Positions 18,514 to 32,864 are shown, numbered from the stretch's first letter. The stretch: DNA of 64,000 nucleotides from JANOYJ01 sp963792485 (GCA_963792485.1 CAWBWL010000013.1:332356-396355), one strand, 5' to 3'. Translations and numbers: made by a program. The notes: generated by a model from the letters alone, not told the origin.

Positions 18514-19593
18514 ATGACGAACCTGCCCATGGACAGGCTCGACCAATTGGTCAAACGCTCTGCGCTGCTTGAAGCCGAAATGGCGGCGGGCGGGGATTCG
18601 GACGGCTATGTGAAACTTGCGTCTGAATATTCCGAGCTTCAGGACATAGTCGGCAAGGTCAAGGAATGGCAGCGGGCAACAGCTGAGGCCAATGAGCTTG
18701 ACCATCTCCTGAATGACCCGGGCACTGACAGCGAAATGCACGCGCTGGCGGAGGAGGAAATCCCGGTGCTGCGCGAACGGTTGGACGCGCTGGAGCAGGA
18801 AATCAGGGTTCTGCTCCTGCCCAAGGATGCCGCAGACGAGCGCAGCGTCATCATCGAAATCCGCGCCGGCACGGGCGGGTCGGAGGCTGCGATTTTCGCA
18901 GGCGATCTATTCCGCATGTATGAGCGTTACGCGGCATCTAAAGGGTGGAAGGTTTCGCTTGATTCAGCGAGCGCCGGCGAAGCGGGCGGCTACAAGGAGA
19001 TCATCGCCGCCGTCACCGGCAAGGGCGTCTACTCCAAACTCAAATTCGAGTCAGGCGTGCACCGTGTCCAGCGTGTGCCGGACACGGAGGCGAGTGGGCG
19101 TATCCATACGTCAGCGGCGACTGTCGCAGTGCTGCCCGAGGCGGAAGAGATCGACATCGAAATCCGCAATGAAGACATCCGCATCGACACGATGCGCGCC
19201 TCCGGCGCTGGCGGCCAGCATGTGAACACGACTGACTCAGCCGTGCGCATCACGCATCTGCCAACCGGTATTGTGGTGACGCAGGCAGAGAAATCCCAGC
19301 ACCAGAACCGCGCGCGCGCCATGGAAATCCTGCGCACGCGCCTGTTTGATGTCAAACGCCAGACCGCAGACGACGCGCGCGCGCAGGACCGCAAAAGCCA
19401 GGTCGGCTCTGGCGACCGGTCTGAGCGCATCCGCACCTATAATTTTCCGCAGGGGCGCGTGACGGATCACCGGATCAATCTGACACTCTACAAGCTTGAC
19501 CGGGTCATTGAAGGTGATCTCGATGAACTGGTCGATGCGCTGGTTGCTGACCACCAGTCAGCGCTGCTTGCCGATTTCCAGAACAGGAATTGA
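18514..19593 (+). CDS. prfA: Peptide chain release factor 1
   Basis: RF1 ends translation at UAA and UAG. The 359-residue protein has the catalytic GGQ at 233-235 (within GAGGQHVNTT) and HRVQRVP upstream. It starts 15 bases after ptsP and ends 3 bases before prmC, whose product methylates the Gln of this GGQ, so the two are coupled. Confidence 0.97.
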   Translation: MTNLPMDRLDQLVKRSALLEAEMAAGGDSDGYVKLASEYSELQDIVGKVKEWQRATAEANELDHLLNDPGTDSEMHALAEEEIPVLRERLDALEQEIRVLLLPKDAADERSVIIEIRAGTGGSEAAIFAGDLFRMYERYAASKGWKVSLDSASAGEAGGYKEIIAAVTGKGVYSKLKFESGVHRVQRVPDTEASGRIHTSAATVAVLPEAEEIDIEIRNEDIRIDTMRASGAGGQHVNTTDSAVRITHLPTGIVVTQAEKSQHQNRARAMEILRTRLFDVKRQTADDARAQDRKSQVGSGDRSERIRTYNFPQGRVTDHRINLTLYKLDRVIEGDLDELVDALVADHQSALLADFQNRN

Positions 19594-19596
19594 GTT

Positions 19597-20463
19597 TTGG
19601 CTGCCGGTTCTTTGCCTGTGAATGCCGGTGCGGCGTATCAGTTCGTTCGCAGCGAGCTGTCACAAGCAGGCATTGAAACGCCGGATCTGGACGCTGCGCT
19701 CTTGCTTGAATGGGTGACCGGACTTGACCGGCTCGCCATTCTCGCGCGTCCTGAAAGTTCGCTCAGTCAAGAGCAAATCCAATCCTTGACTGCGGCGCTC
19801 AATGCGCGGCTTGCCGGCAAACCCGTGCACCGCCTGATCGGCCGCCGGGAGTTTTTTGGCATGCCGTTTGATCTGTCCGATGAAACTCTGGAGCCGCGGC
19901 CAGATACCGAGTGCGTCGTTGAACTCGCCTTGAAAGCCTTTGCAAGCCGAAGGCGCGAAGTACTCTCGATACTTGACCTTGGAACGGGCACCGGTGTCAT
20001 CGCCATCAGCCTATTGTCCCGTCTTCCAAATGCGCGGGCGGTCGCTGTCGACATCTGTGAAAATGCAATGGCCACAGCAGGCAGGAACGCGGAAATCAAC
20101 AGCGTCGCCACGCGGTTTCAATCGTTGAAGTCCGATTGGTTTGACAAGGTTGAAGGTCGGTTTGACCTGATCATTTCAAACCCGCCCTATATCCCGTCCG
20201 CCGAAATTGCATTGCTGGCGCGTGAAGTCAGGGAGCATGACCCTATAGCCGCGCTTGATGGCGGAGAAGACGGGCTTGCCGCTTATCGGCTGATCGCGGC
20301 TCAGGCGCTCAACCATCTTCGCGAAGGCGGCTATCTGGCGCTGGAAATCGGCCATGACCAGCAGCAGAGCGTCATCAGCATATGCGTCCGGGAAGGGTTC
20401 ACACTTGTCAAAGCTTCAAAGGATCTGAGTGGCAATGACCGGGCTTTGATGTTTGCCCTGTGA
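19597..20463 (+). CDS. prmC: Release factor glutamine methyltransferase
   Basis: This SAM-dependent enzyme methylates the GGQ glutamine of RF1 and RF2. The 288-residue protein has the SAM loop LDLGTGTGVIA and the catalytic NPPY at 195-198 (IISNPPYIPS). The start appears to be a TTG, 3 bases after the prfA stop, consistent with translational coupling. Confidence 0.95.
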   Translation: MAAGSLPVNAGAAYQFVRSELSQAGIETPDLDAALLLEWVTGLDRLAILARPESSLSQEQIQSLTAALNARLAGKPVHRLIGRREFFGMPFDLSDETLEPRPDTECVVELALKAFASRRREVLSILDLGTGTGVIAISLLSRLPNARAVAVDICENAMATAGRNAEINSVATRFQSLKSDWFDKVEGRFDLIISNPPYIPSAEIALLAREVREHDPIAALDGGEDGLAAYRLIAAQALNHLREGGYLALEIGHDQQQSVISICVREGFTLVKASKDLSGNDRALMFAL

Positions 20464-20739
20464 GCAATCAAATGCCTGTCCTCAAAAATAGCTTGGAATT
20501 TGGCGGCAAACCAGCTAATTAGAGGCCGTCGAAGTTAGTGAATTGCCATTCCGAATCAGTTTTCAGGTTCGTTTTGGTGGGGATGTGCCGGAGCGGCCGC
20601 GCGATTTTCGACTGAAAGTCCAACATTGTGACGGATTTATCTTGACCTGCATGACGGCGGAATGCGCAGCGGCAATGCCGTGCGGCAAATCACAGGCGAA
20701 TGATCGCCACCAATTAACCCAAACAAAAATGAGCGGCGG

Positions 20740-21414
20740 ATGAGGCAGCAACAGAATAATCAGAACCGGCGGATGCGCGGTCGCGGCAATGGCGGCGGCA
20801 ACAGCGGCGGCGGTGGCGGCGGCGGAAATAACAACAACAATAACCGCCGAGGACCCAATCCGCTGACCCGCTCCTATGAGAGCAACGGTCCTGACGTAAA
20901 GGTGCGCGGCACCGCCCAGCACGTTGCGGAAAAATACATGTCGCTGGCGCGCGATGCCCAGTCTTCAGGCGACCGCGTGATGGCTGAGAACTATCTGCAG
21001 CACGCCGAACATTACAACCGGATTATCGCGGCTGCTTACGCGGCCAATCCGCAGCAGACGCAGCAGCAAAATGACGGTGATGACGAAGGCGCTTCCGAAG
21101 GAGATATGCGCTTCCAGTCCAATCCGCAGCCACAGGCCGAAGCTCCGCAGCAGCAGCCTTTCGACAACAACGCGCCGCAGCCGGTTATTGATGGCGTGCC
21201 TGCTGAAGTTTCTATGGACGAAGAGGCGGGCACTCGCGAGCCGCGTCTGAACAGCGATGAAAATCAGCAGCGTGAGAGCCGGAACCGAAACCGCCGCCCG
21301 CGCGCCCCGCGCCCGCCGCGTGAGGATCAGGCAGAGGGCGGCGTAGATGCGCTGCCAAGCTTTGTCCTGCAGCAACCCGCGCGCCTGCCAGAGCCGGCCC
21401 CGGCTGACGAATAG
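20740..21414 (+). CDS. DUF4167 domain protein
   Basis: This 224-residue protein is of low complexity outside one conserved block. It opens with a basic Gln/Asn/Gly-rich stretch (MRQQQNNQNRRMRGRG, then Gly and Asn runs). DUF4167 follows at about residues 45-90 (SNGPDVKVRGTAQHVAEKY, then SSGDRVMAENYLQHAEHY), and the C-terminus is acidic/Pro- and Arg-rich. The family is a marker of Alphaproteobacteria and the basic tails suggest nucleic-acid binding, but the function is not established. A 276-base leader separates it from prmC. Confidence 0.9.
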   Translation: MRQQQNNQNRRMRGRGNGGGNSGGGGGGGNNNNNNRRGPNPLTRSYESNGPDVKVRGTAQHVAEKYMSLARDAQSSGDRVMAENYLQHAEHYNRIIAAAYAANPQQTQQQNDGDDEGASEGDMRFQSNPQPQAEAPQQQPFDNNAPQPVIDGVPAEVSMDEEAGTREPRLNSDENQQRESRNRNRRPRAPRPPREDQAEGGVDALPSFVLQQPARLPEPAPADE

Positions 21415-21431
21415 CAGGATGTGGTACCCCA

Positions 21432-21462
21432 TCCTGCGAAGCTCCGAAGGAGCGAAGCAGGA
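21432..21462. repeat. Hairpin with GAA/GAA internal loop
   Basis: TCCTGC-gaa-GCTCC-gaa-GGAGC-gaa-GCAGGA: two perfect stems separated by a symmetric GAA/GAA internal loop and closed by a GAA loop. It lies 18 bases past the DUF4167 stop. No T-run follows. Confidence 0.6.
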
Positions 21463-21836
21463 CAGGCGCCCTCCCTCATCACCGGTCCGCCGCTTGAGCG
21501 GCGAAAAGGAGCGAATGCGGGGATAGATTTTCGGCAAGAAAGATTTCTGTATCTTATATTGCAGCCTTTTCAATGCCTTGTCAGATTTCTGCATTTTTCT
21601 GTCCGATATTCATCCTCAAGCTCCAAATCTGATGGATACTTGCCCCATCGCTCTTGGCGGGACACGGTTCGCGAACCGGGCGTCGTGGAGGGCGGCGGTG
21701 CTGGTGAGCGGGATTAGGTCGGCAGTCCCGCTGGCGATGAGCCACAAGACCAGGCCCCGGTGAGGACGGGCGTAGGTCAGCCCTGAGGACGGAATCCGGG
21801 TTGGCGCGTTTTGGCTTCCACAGCCGGGGCGCCCGT

Positions 21837-21856
21837 CTCAGCTTTGACAAGCTGAG
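21837..21856. repeat. REP-like palindrome
   Basis: CTCAGCTT-tgac-AAGCTGAG has two perfect 8-bp arms around a 4-base loop. It resembles the dispersed palindromes with a core near CTTGTCAAAGCTGAG common in alphaproteobacterial intergenic DNA. Genome-wide copies would confirm it. Confidence 0.5.
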
Positions 21857-22187
21857 GCCAGTGCGCGGCACTTCGTGCGGCCGCCCAGTCAACCCACCGT
21901 CTTCGGCGTGCGGCGTTCCCTCACCCCGGGCAAGCACACCGGCAGGGTGTGTGGCGATGCCACATACTAAAATCACAGAAGGCAGGACCACACACCCTGT
22001 TTCCTGCAACCACCCACAATGATCGGACCGGAAACGGGGCGCGATGACGGGGAAGGCTTGTCGCGCTCTTGCCGAACGCAAAATCCCCACCCATATTCGT
22101 CACAACGGAGCCCGCCTAATCAGGGGGCTCGTCACCCACGCACCGTTTGGCGCCCAGCGCGGGCCTTTCGGGCAAAAGGAGGCAGAT

Positions 22188-24788
22188 ATGAACATTGAGA
22201 AATATTCCGAGCGGGTTCGCGGATTCATCCAGTCGGCGCAGACCTATGCGCTGTCGCAGAACCACCAGCAGTTTCTTCCCGAACATTTGTTGAAAGTCCT
22301 TGTCGATGACGATGAGGGCTTGGCGAATTCGCTGATCTCGCGCGCCGGCGGCGATGCGGGGGCGGTAAGGCTCGCCGTTGAACTGGCGCTCAAGGGCCTG
22401 CCGAAAGTTTCCGGCGGCGGCGACCAGCTTTACATGAGCCAGCCGCTCGCCAAGATTTTTGCCACTTCCGAGGATATTGCCAAAAAAGCCGGCGACAGTT
22501 TTGTCACGGTTGAGCGCCTCCTGATGGCGCTGGCGATTGAGAAGTCGGCGAAGACGGCGGACATTCTCTCCAAAGCCGGTGTGACCGCGAAAGCTTTGAA
22601 CGAAGTCATCAACGAAGTGCGCAAGGGCCGCACCGCCGACTCGGCCAATGCCGAGCAGGGCTATGACGCGCTGAAGAAATATGCGCGCGACCTCACCAAG
22701 GATGCGCGCGAGGGCAAGCTGGATCCGGTGATCGGGCGCGATGATGAAATCCGCCGCACCATGCAGGTCCTGTCGCGGCGCACCAAGAACAATCCGGTGC
22801 TGATCGGCGAACCTGGCGTCGGCAAGACGGCGATCGCCGAAGGGCTGGCGCTGCGCATCATCAATGGCGACGTGCCGGAATCACTTCGCGACAAGAGCCT
22901 GATGGCGCTCGACATGGGCGCGTTGATCGCGGGCGCGAAATACCGCGGCGAGTTTGAAGAGCGACTGAAGGCTGTGCTCAAAGAAGTGCAGGCGGCGGAT
23001 GGCGGGGTGATCCTGTTCATCGACGAGATGCACACGCTGGTCGGCGCGGGCAAGGCGGACGGGGCGATGGACGCGTCGAACCTGTTGAAGCCGGCCTTGG
23101 CGCGCGGCGAGCTTCATTGCGTGGGCGCGACAACGCTCGACGAATACCGAAAGCATGTGGAGAAGGACGCGGCGCTGGCGCGGCGCTTTCAGCCGGTGTT
23201 TGTCAATGAACCGACGGTCGAGGACACGATTTCCATCCTGCGCGGCCTCAAGGAAAAATACGAACAGCATCACAAGGTGCGGATTTCAGATTCCGCTCTG
23301 GTGGCGGCGGCGACTTTGTCGAACCGCTATATTTCCGACCGCTTTCTGCCGGACAAGGCGATTGACCTGATGGATGAGGCTGCCTCGCGGCTGCGGATGC
23401 AGGTGGATTCCAAGCCTGAGGCGCTGGACGAGATCGACCGACGCATCATGCAGCTGAAGATCGAGCGCGAGGCGCTGAAAGTCGAGAAGGACGAGGCGTC
23501 GAAAGACCGGCTAGCGAGGCTTGAGACCGAGCTTGTCGGACTCGAAGAGGAATCCTCGCGTGTCACCTCGCTATGGCAGGCGGAGAAGACGAAGCTCGGG
23601 CTGGCGGCGGATATCAAGAAGCAGCTGGACGAGCTGCGCAACGAGCTGGCTTCGGCGCAGCGCAAGGGCGAATTCCAGAAGGCGGGCGAATTGGCCTATG
23701 GCACGATTCCGGAGCTGGAGCGCAAGCTGGTCGAAGCTGAGTCACAGGATGGTGGCGCGGCGAACATGGTCGAGGAGACCGTGACGCCGGATCACATCGC
23801 GCAAGTCATTTCACGCTGGACCGGCATTCCGGTCGACAAGATGCTGGAGGGCGAGCGTGACAAGCTCTTGCGCATGGAAGACGAGATCGCCAAGCGTGTC
23901 GTCGGCCAGGGCGAAGCGGTGCAGGCCGTGTCGAAAGCCGTGCGCCGCGCGCGGGCCGGACTGCAGGATCCGAACCGGCCGCTCGGCTCGTTCATCTTCC
24001 TTGGCCCCACCGGCGTCGGCAAGACCGAGCTGACCAAAGCTCTGGCCTCGTTCCTGTTTGACGACGAGACGGCGATGGTGCGGATGGACATGTCGGAATA
24101 TATGGAAAAGCATTCCGTCTCCCGCCTGATCGGCGCGCCTCCGGGCTATGTCGGTTATGACGAGGGCGGGGCGCTGACGGAGGCTGTGCGGCGCAGGCCG
24201 TATCAGGTCGTTCTGTTCGACGAGATCGAAAAGGCGCATCCGGATGTGTTCAATGTTCTGCTTCAGGTGCTCGATGACGGGCGGCTGACGGACGGGCAGG
24301 GGCGCACGGTCGATTTCAAGCATACGCTGATCATCATGACCTCGAACCTCGGCTCGGAATATCTGGTGTCGCTTGCCGATGACGAGGATGTCGACGCCGC
24401 GCGCGAGCCGGTGATGGCCATGGTCAAAGCCGCGTTCCGGCCGGAGTTTCTCAACCGGGTGGACGAGATCATCCTGTTCCACCGGCTGCGGCGCAACGAG
24501 ATGGGCGCGATTGTCGCGATCCAGATTAAGCGGCTGGCCAAGCTGCTGGAAGACCGCAAGATCAGCATTGAGCTGGACGACAGCGCGGTGAAATGGCTCG
24601 GCGAGCGCGGCTACGATCCGGCCTATGGCGCGCGGCCGCTGAAGCGGGTGATGCAGAAGGAGCTGCAGGACCCGCTGGCGGAGAAAATCCTCGGCGGCGA
24701 GATCCGTGACGGCTCCGTCATCAAGGTTTCGGCGGGGTCGGACCGGCTGGTGTTCCGGGCGGTGACTGATATGAGCAAGGCTGCCTGA
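22188..24788 (+). CDS. clpB: ATP-dependent disaggregase ClpB
   Basis: ClpB is a hexameric AAA+ chaperone that works with DnaK to dissolve protein aggregates after heat stress. The ATG at 22188 has a strong AAGGAGG box; longer upstream frames are not needed. The 866 residues show the N-domain, the first AAA module (Walker A GEPGVGKTAI, then ILFIDEMHTLVGAG), the coiled-coil middle domain (~400-530), the second AAA module (GPTGVGKTEL) and YDPAYGARPLKR near the end. The middle domain separates it from ClpA. Confidence 0.97.
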   Translation: MNIEKYSERVRGFIQSAQTYALSQNHQQFLPEHLLKVLVDDDEGLANSLISRAGGDAGAVRLAVELALKGLPKVSGGGDQLYMSQPLAKIFATSEDIAKKAGDSFVTVERLLMALAIEKSAKTADILSKAGVTAKALNEVINEVRKGRTADSANAEQGYDALKKYARDLTKDAREGKLDPVIGRDDEIRRTMQVLSRRTKNNPVLIGEPGVGKTAIAEGLALRIINGDVPESLRDKSLMALDMGALIAGAKYRGEFEERLKAVLKEVQAADGGVILFIDEMHTLVGAGKADGAMDASNLLKPALARGELHCVGATTLDEYRKHVEKDAALARRFQPVFVNEPTVEDTISILRGLKEKYEQHHKVRISDSALVAAATLSNRYISDRFLPDKAIDLMDEAASRLRMQVDSKPEALDEIDRRIMQLKIEREALKVEKDEASKDRLARLETELVGLEEESSRVTSLWQAEKTKLGLAADIKKQLDELRNELASAQRKGEFQKAGELAYGTIPELERKLVEAESQDGGAANMVEETVTPDHIAQVISRWTGIPVDKMLEGERDKLLRMEDEIAKRVVGQGEAVQAVSKAVRRARAGLQDPNRPLGSFIFLGPTGVGKTELTKALASFLFDDETAMVRMDMSEYMEKHSVSRLIGAPPGYVGYDEGGALTEAVRRRPYQVVLFDEIEKAHPDVFNVLLQVLDDGRLTDGQGRTVDFKHTLIIMTSNLGSEYLVSLADDEDVDAAREPVMAMVKAAFRPEFLNRVDEIILFHRLRRNEMGAIVAIQIKRLAKLLEDRKISIELDDSAVKWLGERGYDPAYGARPLKRVMQKELQDPLAEKILGGEIRDGSVIKVSAGSDRLVFRAVTDMSKAA

Positions 24789-24808
24789 ATCAAACAAAGT
24801 GGGGCGCA

Positions 24809-25168
24809 GTGACACTGGACGAGTACAACTCATTCTGCGCCTCGCTGCCCCATGCCCACCACGTTGTGCAATGGGGTGGCGCGCATGTGTGGAAGGTGGC
24901 CAGCAAAGTGTTCGCAATCGGCGGATGGGACGATGGCGATGCGCTGTTCGTCACCTTCAAATGCTCGCCGATGAGTTTTGAAATGCTGAAAAGCGAGCCG
25001 GGCCTGCGCCCCGCCCCCTATCTCGCCTCGCGCGGCATGCTTTGGATTCAGCGCACCGGAGGCGAGAGCATGGATGATGCGGCGCTGAAGGATTATCTGC
25101 GCGAGAGCTGGCGGCTGGCGGGGATGAATTTGACGAGGAAGGTGCGGAGGGAGCTTGGCCTTAGTTGA
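24809..25168 (+). CDS. MmcQ/YjbR family protein
   Basis: This is a 119-residue protein of the MmcQ/YjbR family (DNA-binding-like fold; function unproven). It has WGGAHVWKVASKVFAI, FKCSPMSFEML and the aligned PYLASRGMLWIQ. The start is GTG at 24809, 20 bases after clpB and in the same direction. It converges with the M23 peptidase gene, leaving 4 bases between the stops. Confidence 0.85.
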   Translation: MTLDEYNSFCASLPHAHHVVQWGGAHVWKVASKVFAIGGWDDGDALFVTFKCSPMSFEMLKSEPGLRPAPYLASRGMLWIQRTGGESMDDAALKDYLRESWRLAGMNLTRKVRRELGLS

Positions 25169-25172
25169 GGTG

Positions 25173-27122
25173 TCAATTCGCGCTAGCCACCCGCTGCGGC
25201 TCGCTCTCATCCTTCAGCAGCGCGTCAATGCGGTCGCGTTCGCGCTTGAAGGCGTTCAGATCGCCGCCTTTCAAGACTTTGCCGACAGGAAGGCGCACGC
25301 GCATGGCGTCGACCTTGTTGCCGTTGACGATCAGCTCGTAATGCAAATGCGGTCCGGTGGAGAGGCCGGTTGATCCGACCCAGCCAATCACCTGGCCCTG
25401 CCGCACCCGGGCGCCGGGCTTGACCCCGTCCGCAATCGCGTTCTGGTGCGAGTAGGATGTTTCATAGCCATTGGCATGGCGGATGACCGTCTGCTTGCCA
25501 TAGCCCGATGACCATCCGGCCTTTTCAACTGTGCCGCTGCCAGACGCGATGATCGGCGTGCCGCGCGGCGCCGACCAGTCCACGCCGGCGTGAAGTTTGT
25601 TGTAGCCGAGAATCGGGTGGCGCCGCATCCCGAAGCCGGAACGGAATGCGCCGTTCGGGACCGGATTGCGCAACAGGAACTGTTTGGCGCTTTTGCCGTC
25701 TTCGTCGAAAAAGTCGACCGAACCGTCTTTGAATTTGTAGCGGTAGAATTTCTTCTCATTGCCGCCGAAACGCGCCATTACATACAGAATCTCGGAGTTC
25801 GCGTCAGGCTTCTCGGTTCCCTCCGACAGCGATGTGAACACCTGGATTTCATCTGATGGGCCGAGACGCGCCTGATAATCCACTTCCGCCGCCAGCATTT
25901 TCACAAGCTGCTTGGCCAGCCGGGGCGTCAGGTCATAAGCATATGCCGCGCGATAGACACCGTCATAGACGCTGGGCAGATCACCGCGTACACGCACGTT
26001 CCGCTGTTCGACATCAAGCGCGGCAATCAATTGATCGCCGCCTTCTGGCGGGTCGGCTGGCACATATTGCTCGTTGTCATCGAGCGCGACGGTCAGCACA
26101 TGCTCCTTGTCGCGGTAGATGCCGGCCCGCATGATGCGCGGCACGTCGTTTCGCGTCTCAATGCCGAGCCGCAACAGTGAGCCGGCCCGGAGCGCATCGC
26201 CGTTCAGGAGCGTCGCGATCGCTGCCGTCATACCTTTGGCGTCATCGCCCTCATAACCGGCATCGGCGAGCGCCGCGCGAATCTTCTGGTCGCTGCGGAA
26301 TGAGATCAATTCCTCGGCAAACTGGATATCCACGCTTTCCGAATCAGAGCGCGGCGCGACCGTGACGTTTTCCGGTACAAATTTGACCCCGTAGGTCTCG
26401 GGAATCTCCAATACTTCGCCCGCGCCGCCAAACCGGGTCGGATCAATGTACTCAAGCGAGGCCACCTGCACATCGCCCTCGGTCAGCGCCGCGCCCGTGA
26501 TGCGCACATACTCCTCGACTTCATTGAGGCTGAGATCGCCTTCGGGCGCGAAGTTTGCCATTTCAACCGGGAAGGCAGTCGTCTTGAGGCTGACTTCGCT
26601 CTCAACCTTGGCGCCGTAAATCTGCCCGGTCTCGGCATTCGCCTGCGCGACGGAGGCGTCTTCAGCGAAAATGTCGAGGGCGTTAAAGGCAGGATAGGAT
26701 TTTTTCGTCGAATGCCCGGCGGCAAGCGCCATCTTGACGAAGGAGAAGGGCATGGTGCGGATCACTTCGCGGTCGCCGACTTTGCTGACTGTCGAAAGCT
26801 CCATCACCCGGTGATCTTTTTCCTTGGATTCAATGATCGTAGTGGAAAGCCGGTCGGCTTTGCCTGCCCCGGCCTCCGCGACGGGGATCGTGCCTTGCAT
26901 CTCTTCAGCCAGCAGCTCCGCAGGTGTCGTCAACTGTTGGCGCCCATCCAGGGCTGCTGACAGCGCGACGCCCATCAGAACGATTGAGGTGATACCGGTC
27001 AAAAATGTTCCGGCAAGCCATCGCGCCGAGATTTCACGACGGTCTGGCGGGCGGCGGCGAACATCGGCCGACAGCGGCGCTTCCTCGCCAAGCCGTGCGA
27101 TCATGTTCTTTACCTGCGACAT
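25173..27122 (-). CDS. M23 family metallopeptidase
   Basis: This is a 649-residue envelope protein. One membrane helix lies near residues 35-57 (LAGTFLTGITSIVLMGVAL), followed by a long periplasmic region with several beta-rich modules and a C-terminal LytM/M23 domain. The zinc site is intact: H-x8-D in KLHAGVDW and its upstream context, SYSHQNAI, and GPHLHYEL. It should cut peptidoglycan cross-links or activate amidases during division or growth. Length and layout match the large M23 proteins of Rhizobiales. It is transcribed away from the rrn operon. Confidence 0.9.
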   Translation of the reverse strand: MSQVKNMIARLGEEAPLSADVRRRPPDRREISARWLAGTFLTGITSIVLMGVALSAALDGRQQLTTPAELLAEEMQGTIPVAEAGAGKADRLSTTIIESKEKDHRVMELSTVSKVGDREVIRTMPFSFVKMALAAGHSTKKSYPAFNALDIFAEDASVAQANAETGQIYGAKVESEVSLKTTAFPVEMANFAPEGDLSLNEVEEYVRITGAALTEGDVQVASLEYIDPTRFGGAGEVLEIPETYGVKFVPENVTVAPRSDSESVDIQFAEELISFRSDQKIRAALADAGYEGDDAKGMTAAIATLLNGDALRAGSLLRLGIETRNDVPRIMRAGIYRDKEHVLTVALDDNEQYVPADPPEGGDQLIAALDVEQRNVRVRGDLPSVYDGVYRAAYAYDLTPRLAKQLVKMLAAEVDYQARLGPSDEIQVFTSLSEGTEKPDANSEILYVMARFGGNEKKFYRYKFKDGSVDFFDEDGKSAKQFLLRNPVPNGAFRSGFGMRRHPILGYNKLHAGVDWSAPRGTPIIASGSGTVEKAGWSSGYGKQTVIRHANGYETSYSHQNAIADGVKPGARVRQGQVIGWVGSTGLSTGPHLHYELIVNGNKVDAMRVRLPVGKVLKGGDLNAFKRERDRIDALLKDESEPQRVASAN

Positions 27123-27732
27123 GCGTTCCCGTTTTCCCCGTAAGCCTTGTGGCTTTTCTCACGCGCGGCCAAATCAGCTCACGCTCTCTTTATATGGAAT
27201 CCTCTATAGCAATTCCGCGTGCGATGGAAATCGGGCTGGTTTATGACAAAGAGCAGCACTTGCTGCATGTTGCGCTGCGGAAGAAATGGCAGCTAAAGTC
27301 AGCGTTTCCGCGCATTTATTTTGCAGTGCAAAAAATGTGCGAGAATTTTGAAAATGTCTGTTGACACAATGCCTGCCACCCCCCTATATGCCGCTCACCA
27401 ACGAGGGCGGCGCGCCGCTGGCGCAAATGAGTTCGCCCTTGTGAAATCAAGAGAGCCGCGTAAGCGACACTCACCGGGCTTCTAAGCGAAAGCTGAAAAA
27501 GTCCATGACACCGCGTTCGCGATGTCCGTTCTTTGAAAATTGAATAGGAAGAAAGAGAAACGTGGGCGGCAGGTATCTGCAGCTTCTTTGAAAGAGGAAG
27601 CGAATAGAGACTTTGGCCGGACACGTTTTGACAAGAGACTCTTACTAGCCATCATGCAAATGATGGTTTTGTAAATGTTCTCGTCAATTCAAATGCGTGA
27701 CCAGATATAATAGCCAATTCAATCTCTTATTA
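27123..27732 (+). other. rrn promoter and leader region
   Basis: These 610 bases between the M23 gene and 16S hold the rrn promoter (27361-27390) and a ~340-base leader. The leader contains gttctttgaaaattgaatagg, a phrase common before alphaproteobacterial 16S genes. No protein gene is supported. Confidence 0.7.
27361..27390 (+). promoter_or_regulatory. Sigma-70 promoter of the rrn operon
   Basis: A perfect -35 box TTGACA (27361-27366) is followed by an 18-base spacer and TATATG (27385-27390). It is the best consensus match in the leader and is correctly placed for a strong rRNA promoter. Confidence 0.75.
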
Positions 27733-29229
<1,497 letters not shown>

Positions 29230-29411
29230 GTCCTTCATGAATTGGTTCGCCAAAACATATCGGACTGCTTAGACAATAAATGGCCGAAGGCTTCAAAAAC
29301 CTTCAGGTCCTGTTCAGCGGAGCTTGCCGCCTACGTTTCTCTTTCTTCACACGAATGTTTGCCAGGCTTTGGCTGCATCCCGCTTGGGTTTGCGCCGGTC
29401 GGCGTGGCTTC

Positions 29412-29488
29412 GGGCTTGTAGCTCAGTTGGTTAGAGCGCGCGCTTGATAAGCGTGAGGTCGGAAGTTCGAGTCTTCCCAGGCCCACCA
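29412..29488 (+). tRNA. tRNA-Ile (GAT anticodon)
   Basis: This 77-nt tRNA has acceptor GGGCTTG paired to CAGGCCC, anticodon loop CTTGATAAG with anticodon GAT, T-loop GTTCGAGTC, and an encoded CCA. It sits in the 16S-23S spacer. Confidence 0.97.
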
Positions 29489-29530
29489 GTTTTGGAAGGC
29501 TCCATTTTCTGGAAGACTTGCCAAAGTTTC

Positions 29531-29606
29531 GGGGCTGTAGCTCAATTGGTAGAGCACCTGCTTTGCAAGCAGGGGGTCAGCGGTTCGATTCCGCTCAGCT
29601 CCACCA
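29531..29606 (+). tRNA. tRNA-Ala (TGC anticodon)
   Basis: This 76-nt tRNA has acceptor GGGGCTG paired to CAGCTCC, anticodon loop CTTTGCAAG with anticodon TGC, T-loop GTTCGATTC, and an encoded CCA. It is the second spacer tRNA. Confidence 0.97.
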
Positions 29607-29937
29607 GTCTTCGCTCGCTGAGCGAGGGAAGGCTGCCGCGACGTAGCCCAATGGGCGAAGGCGGGCTGGACGCCGCGAGCTTCGGCTCGGCAAGCCGTTA
29701 ACATTCGTGTCAAGAAAACAAGTTTGCGGCGCGTTCGCGCTCCGCCTGTTCTGTAAAAATCGTAAAGAGAAGACATGATCGGGTATCCCTTCAAACGGAT
29801 ACGTCGCAATTCCCTTGCTCGGGAATTGCACCATGATTGGCCTGCCTAACCGCGGTCATCGATTGTGTCTCGAGAAGCTGGTCTTTTCTGCCATGCCTAT
29901 ACGGTCTCTCACCGGTGGGCATTGGCAATGAGAACAA
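29607..29937 (+). other. Spacer between tRNA-Ala and 23S
   Basis: These 331 bases are transcribed spacer. The right end (gagaacaaacaag, ~29930-29942) pairs with cttgattgttctc at the 3' side of 23S (~32780-32792), forming the RNase III processing stem. No gene is seen. Confidence 0.6.
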
Positions 29938-32786
<2,849 letters not shown>

Positions 32787-32864
32787 TTCTCATTGCTAGT
32801 GTTCATCTAGCGATACTTAATGCATGGAAAAAACCCAGCTTCTCACTTCAGCTTGCGCTTTGCC

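Larger units (their letters stand above)
21415..22187. other. Non-coding gap between DUF4167 and clpB
   Basis: These 773 bases contain no gene I trust. Open frames on both strands are made of low-information Arg/Pro/Cys-rich text and overlap one another. The stretch holds palindromes (21432-21462 and 21837-21856) and several shorter inverted repeats, as in REP-type intergenic mosaics of alphaproteobacteria. The clpB promoter must lie at its right end; no heat-shock (RpoH) site could be assigned. Confidence 0.5.

Noticed and set aside
16570..18741. 723-codon open frame on the minus strand opposite ptsP
   Set aside because: It mirrors the GC-rich third-position pattern of ptsP, which has full domain motifs; the minus-strand text is His/Arg-rich with no family features.
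20543..20743. 66-codon frame in the leader of the DUF4167 gene
   Set aside because: It overlaps the DUF4167 start and has no ribosome site or motif; more likely 5' untranslated leader.
21581..22090. 169-codon minus-strand frame in the gap before clpB
   Set aside because: Low-complexity Arg/Pro text overlapping other frames and palindromes; no ribosome site or family features.
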